DNA of 7,348 nucleotides, taken from NCBI GenBank assembly GCA_002409975.1, contig DHOO01000122.1, forward strand, positions 8,004 to 15,351, in the 5' to 3' direction. Shown piece after piece: positions 4,750-7,348 of this stretch; within the stretch, counting starts at the first letter, position 1; every line of letters begins with the position of its first letter. The translations under genes were made by a program, and so were the position numbers. The notes beneath the pieces are model-generated. The model was given only the letters and a program-made list of their open reading frames with translations, did no database searches and was not told the origin of the DNA. The DNA is from Firmicutes bacterium UBA5388. GTDB lineage: Bacteria; Bacillota; UBA4882; UBA10575.

Positions 4750-6606
4750 CTATAATGAACCGGAAAACGTTGGAAATTCTTCTCGCAGTTTTTTGTGAAG
4801 CTCATTTAATAAAGCTAACTTTTCGTGTAAGTTCTGCATAGAAGAAGTATTTCCTTCTTTCTCTTCTGAACTTGCCGCCACTTCTTTCTGGAGCCGCTGG
4901 ATCTCCCTTGTTAAGTGATACTGGCGAAGACGACGGCAGCAACCTTCCACATCAACTGGAAGAGGATTCATTTCGTTCTCCGTGAGGAGTTCTATATATA
5001 ATGTGCGAATTTCTGGAGAAAATACGCTAGCCGGTGGTGGCCATTCTCCAGAAACATCCCATTCGATCAGCTGTTGAAGTAGGCTGGCTGACAATTGAGA
5101 GGAGCACTCAATCCCCATTAACGTTTTTTTAATTCGCCCAAAATTCTCTTTCTCCTGCAAACAGCCACGTAAAAGTTCCCTTTCCAGCAATAAAACCTTT
5201 TTCTTCTCTGGAGTAGAGATCAGCTGTTGAGCATGGGTATTATCATTAGTATGCCGCGAGCTCCTTTTTATATCCAAACGTTCTTTATTTTTCCTTAAAT
5301 TATACTCGTATATTCTCCATTGATCATAAAAGCTTTCTTCAGAGATCCCTACCGCCGCTGCCGTTTGTCTGATATAGGCCTCCCGGGCAATCTTGTTCTT
5401 CACCCGGCTTAAAAGGGCAAAAACAAGATCCACAGCTCGAGCTTTCCCGATGGGGGTAGATAAATCCTCTTTACCTAGTATGTATTTTAACTTAAATGTA
5501 AATAAATCCACACTTTGTTCTACCAGATGCAAAAATTTTTCTGTTCCTTCTTTCCTTACTAAGGAATCGGGATCCTCTCCTTCCGGAAGCATGGCCACAC
5601 GAACTTCTACCCCTGCTTCATCCAACAGATCCAAACCACGGATAGTGGCTGACTGTCCGGCCGCATCAGCATCATAAGCAATTATCACTTCTTTGGTGTA
5701 TCTTTTCAAAGTTCTTACTTGATCACTGGTAAGCGCTGTTCCAAGCGAAGCCACAACCTGTTCGACCCCATGTTGATGTGCTTGAATTACATCCAAATAG
5801 CCTTCGACGATAATCGCTTTCCGCGCCTTACGAATTCCCTCCCGCGCTTGAAAAAGTCCATATAAACAACGTCCTTTTTGAAAGATCACGGTCTCAGGAG
5901 AGTTTAAATATTTAGGTTGTTCTTCTCCTAAGATCCGTCCGCCAAACCCAATAATCTGTCCCCGCGAATTACTGATAGGAAACATAAGTCGGTCACGGAA
6001 ACGATCATAAAACCCTTCTGTGCCCCCGCGCACCAGCCCTGCTTTCTCCGCCTCATTTAATGAGAGCCCTTTTTTTCTTAGAACCTCAACTAAACGAGTC
6101 CAGTGGGGCGGCGAGTATCCCAGGCGAAATTTTTCCGCCGCCTGACGACTAATCCCTCTGGCTTCCAGGTACGCCAAAGCTTGCTTTCCGGTTTCGGTCT
6201 GGAACAGAATTTTCTGATAAAAACTAGTTGCTAAAGCATTTAACTTATATAATTGCTCCCGCTCTTCCTTTTTTTTTAGGAGAGTAGGCGACAATTGTTC
6301 GTTCGGAAGCGTGATATTAACCCTTTCAGCCAGCAGTCGTAAAGTTTGGGGAAAGTTTAAGTTCTCTATGCGCATGATAAAATTAATAACATCCCCCCCA
6401 GCGCCACAACCAAAGCAGTGGAAGAGCTGTTTCTCCCGGCTGACTGTAAAGGAAGGAGTCTTCTCCCCATGGAATGGGCACAAGCCAATGAATGATCTTC
6501 CTTTTTCTTTAAGGTTAACATACTCGGAGATCACTGCCACAATCTCATTATTCTGTTTTACTTCTTCAATAATCTTTTCCTGTTTTAAACGATCCAATTT
6601 TCTCAC
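4750..6606 (-). CDS. dnaG: DNA primase
   Basis: DnaG makes the short RNA primers for DNA replication and is recruited by the replicative helicase DnaB. At 618 residues the length is normal. The CHC2-type zinc-binding domain has C43, H46, C64 and C67 (GLCPFHGEKTPSF and HCFGCGAGGD). The RNA polymerase core spans about 115-370, with FGGRILGE (221-228) and a TOPRIM fold holding E268 (IIVEGYLDV), D312 and D314 (YDADAAG), followed by EGEDPDSLV (342-350). All metal-binding catalytic residues are present. The C-terminal third (about 380-618) is the less conserved helicase-interaction region and ends in a helical Glu/Lys-rich segment. The open frame begins at GTG (6606-6604), but this overlaps a likely ribosome binding site; TTG at 6597-6595 (residue 4) may be the true start. 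rpoD follows after a gap of about 50 bases. Confidence 0.97.
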   Translation of the reverse strand: MRKLDRLKQEKIIEEVKQNNEIVAVISEYVNLKEKGRSFIGLCPFHGEKTPSFTVSREKQLFHCFGCGAGGDVINFIMRIENLNFPQTLRLLAERVNITLPNEQLSPTLLKKKEEREQLYKLNALATSFYQKILFQTETGKQALAYLEARGISRQAAEKFRLGYSPPHWTRLVEVLRKKGLSLNEAEKAGLVRGGTEGFYDRFRDRLMFPISNSRGQIIGFGGRILGEEQPKYLNSPETVIFQKGRCLYGLFQAREGIRKARKAIIVEGYLDVIQAHQHGVEQVVASLGTALTSDQVRTLKRYTKEVIIAYDADAAGQSATIRGLDLLDEAGVEVRVAMLPEGEDPDSLVRKEGTEKFLHLVEQSVDLFTFKLKYILGKEDLSTPIGKARAVDLVFALLSRVKNKIAREAYIRQTAAAVGISEESFYDQWRIYEYNLRKNKERLDIKRSSRHTNDNTHAQQLISTPEKKKVLLLERELLRGCLQEKENFGRIKKTLMGIECSSQLSASLLQQLIEWDVSGEWPPPASVFSPEIRTLYIELLTENEMNPLPVDVEGCCRRLRQYHLTREIQRLQKEVAASSEEKEGNTSSMQNLHEKLALLNELHKKLREEFPTFSGSL

Positions 6607-6608
6607 CT
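6603..6608 (-). promoter_or_regulatory. Possible ribosome binding site for a TTG start of dnaG
   Basis: AGGTGA lies 5 bases before TTG (6597-6595) and overlaps the GTG at 6606-6604, which itself has no other good site upstream. The two starts differ by three residues (MRK). Confidence 0.4.
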
Positions 6609-6613
6609 AATGG

Positions 6614-6739
6614 CTAATTCGCTTTAGCTTCTGGATTTTCCTCTTTACAATTGGGACAAGTTCGATTAATAACATAACCGTAAAACCTTACGAAAAACAA
6701 CCCCGTAGGAAGCAAGTTCCGCCGGGGAGGCGCCTTCAA
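6614..6739 (-). other. Zinc-knuckle-like open frame ahead of dnaG, probably not a full gene
   Basis: A frame of up to 41 residues from a TTG at 6739-6737 to a TAG at 6616-6614 ends in TCPNCKEENPEAKAN. That tail looks like the first half of a bacterial zinc ribbon (CPxCgxeNPe), but the second CxxC pair expected after it is missing. There is no ATG or GTG. A GGAGG lies 12 bases before the TTG, at the end of the upstream gene. The first half of the frame runs through the terminator hairpin at 6701-6727, which argues against translation as a normal gene. It may be a decayed zinc-ribbon gene or chance. An unrelated 22-residue frame (6607-6675) overlaps it. Confidence 0.2.
6691..6727 (-). terminator. 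Intrinsic terminator after the RodZ-like gene
   Basis: On the minus strand CCCCG (6727-6723) pairs with CGGGG (6705-6701), and GGAA (6720-6717) pairs with TTCC (6711-6708), across a 2-by-2 internal loop and around a 5-base loop. The stem is followed by TTGTTTTTCG (6700-6691). It lies 19 bases after the stop codon and separates the RodZ-like gene from dnaG. dnaG should therefore have its own promoter in 6690-6610; I see only weak candidates there, such as TATGTT or an extended TG-n-TATTAA near 6676-6666. Confidence 0.65.
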
Positions 6740-6746
6740 AAACCCT

Positions 6747-7348
6747 TTATTCCTCCAAAGATATTACCTTATTAATTACCTGACCCGAGTAACCAAGTTC
6801 ACCAAGGTCTTTCCCTTTATAGGTCAGTTTTAATCCGCCCGCATTCCCAATCCTCAGCGCTACATCCTCGGTCAGTAACCATTCCTGTTTTTCCCGGGGA
6901 TGTAATGTCCCTTCAAAGATCATTTTACCCGAAGCTTTCCGGTAAACCCCAATCCAGACTACTTCTCTGGCTTCTGCTCTTAAAAGCGGTTTCACTGGTT
7001 CAGGTTCCGCAACTGGTTCTTCAAAAGCAGGAACCGGCTCTTGAACTACGTCTACTTCTTCATGAGTAGCAACAGGTTCGGGTTCGACCGGAAGAGAAGA
7101 TGAGCGTCCCTTGAAATAAAAAAGCAAAACCCCGCCGGTGATGATTAAAAAAGTAAAAACAATTCCCACTAGAAGTAGGGGGCTTTTTTTCAATTTACTC
7201 CCTTTACCTTCTAAAGAAGCAGATTTCTCCTGGGAAAGCGTTACCGGGGAACAAGGGGTGGAGAAAATTAACTGTTCTTCATCTGCTTCCGAATCCACCA
7301 TCGTTTCCCGATTTTTTAACTCGTAATATTTTTTTAGGATTTCATCCC
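6747..7348 (-). CDS. RodZ-like membrane protein, C-terminal part (5' end outside window)
   Basis: The reading frame is open to the window edge, giving 199 visible residues that begin DEILKKYYELK. This is the usual end of the N-terminal helix-turn-helix domain of RodZ/YmfM-type proteins, so the gene starts upstream of the window and the ATG at 7301 is internal. After a short basic linker (KGSKLKK) comes one membrane helix (about visible residues 56-78). A Pro/Glu-rich, probably extracytoplasmic spacer follows (about 86-119), then a DUF4115 domain (about 123-199) with WIGVY, FEGTLHPREKQEW and LRIGNAGG. The topology would be cytoplasmic DNA-binding-like domain inside and DUF4115 outside. RodZ links the MreB cytoskeleton to the cell-wall synthesis machinery; that role here is inferred from domain order only. 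A terminator separates it from dnaG. Confidence 0.85.
   Translation of the reverse strand, partial: DEILKKYYELKNRETMVDSEADEEQLIFSTPCSPVTLSQEKSASLEGKGSKLKKSPLLLVGIVFTFLIITGGVLLFYFKGRSSSLPVEPEPVATHEEVDVVQEPVPAFEEPVAEPEPVKPLLRAEAREVVWIGVYRKASGKMIFEGTLHPREKQEWLLTEDVALRIGNAGGLKLTYKGKDLGELGYSGQVINKVISLEE

Noticed and set aside
4698..4805. Long N-terminal extension of rpoD overlapping dnaG
   Set aside because: No ribosome binding site before the ATG at 4805, and the extra residues do not resemble the SigA N-terminus; they are dnaG sequence read in another frame.
6311..6610. Plus-strand open frame of 99 codons inside dnaG
   Set aside because: It is antisense to the conserved zinc-binding domain of primase and has no recognisable features.

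Overview
The window looks like a housekeeping stretch of a Firmicutes chromosome, most likely from the Clostridia side of the phylum. Evidence for this is the linked order dnaG, rpoD, nif3, C4 zinc-ribbon gene, the strong AGGAGG-type ribosome binding sites, CCA-encoding tRNA genes, and a sigma-A promoter with a 17-bp spacer. The sequence does not let me name a genus. Every confident gene lies on the minus strand, so transcription runs from high to low coordinates.

Layout, in the direction of transcription. (1) 7348-6747: the C-terminal part of a RodZ-like membrane protein, cut off by the window edge and followed by an intrinsic terminator (6727-6691). (2) 6606-3552: dnaG (primase) and rpoD (primary sigma factor), about 50 bases apart, the remnant of the classical macromolecular-synthesis operon. 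(3) 3534-3282: a tRNA unit with its own near-consensus promoter, tRNA-Asn(GUU), a CAU-anticodon tRNA (probably the Ile2 type) and a terminator. (4) 3282-3083: a 200-base gap with no supported gene. (5) 3082-157: an apparent operon of nif3/yqfO, a 60-residue DksA/TraR-type zinc-finger protein, a coiled-coil C4 zinc-ribbon protein and a rhomboid-fold membrane protein, ending in a terminator (130-104). Bases 1-43 may hold the tail of a convergent plus-strand gene.

The genes cover replication priming (dnaG), transcription initiation (rpoD), translation (the tRNAs) and cell-shape control (the rodZ-like gene), plus a poorly characterised group of small metal-binding proteins with a membrane protein. 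I see no mobile element, CRISPR array or defence system. The points most worth a second look are the rhomboid-fold protein that appears to lack the catalytic serine and histidine, the two-zinc-finger gene pair, three open frames in intergenic or overlapping positions that lack good starts, and two unusual start-codon choices (dnaG and rpoD). I found no convincing new system; most of the window is ordinary.
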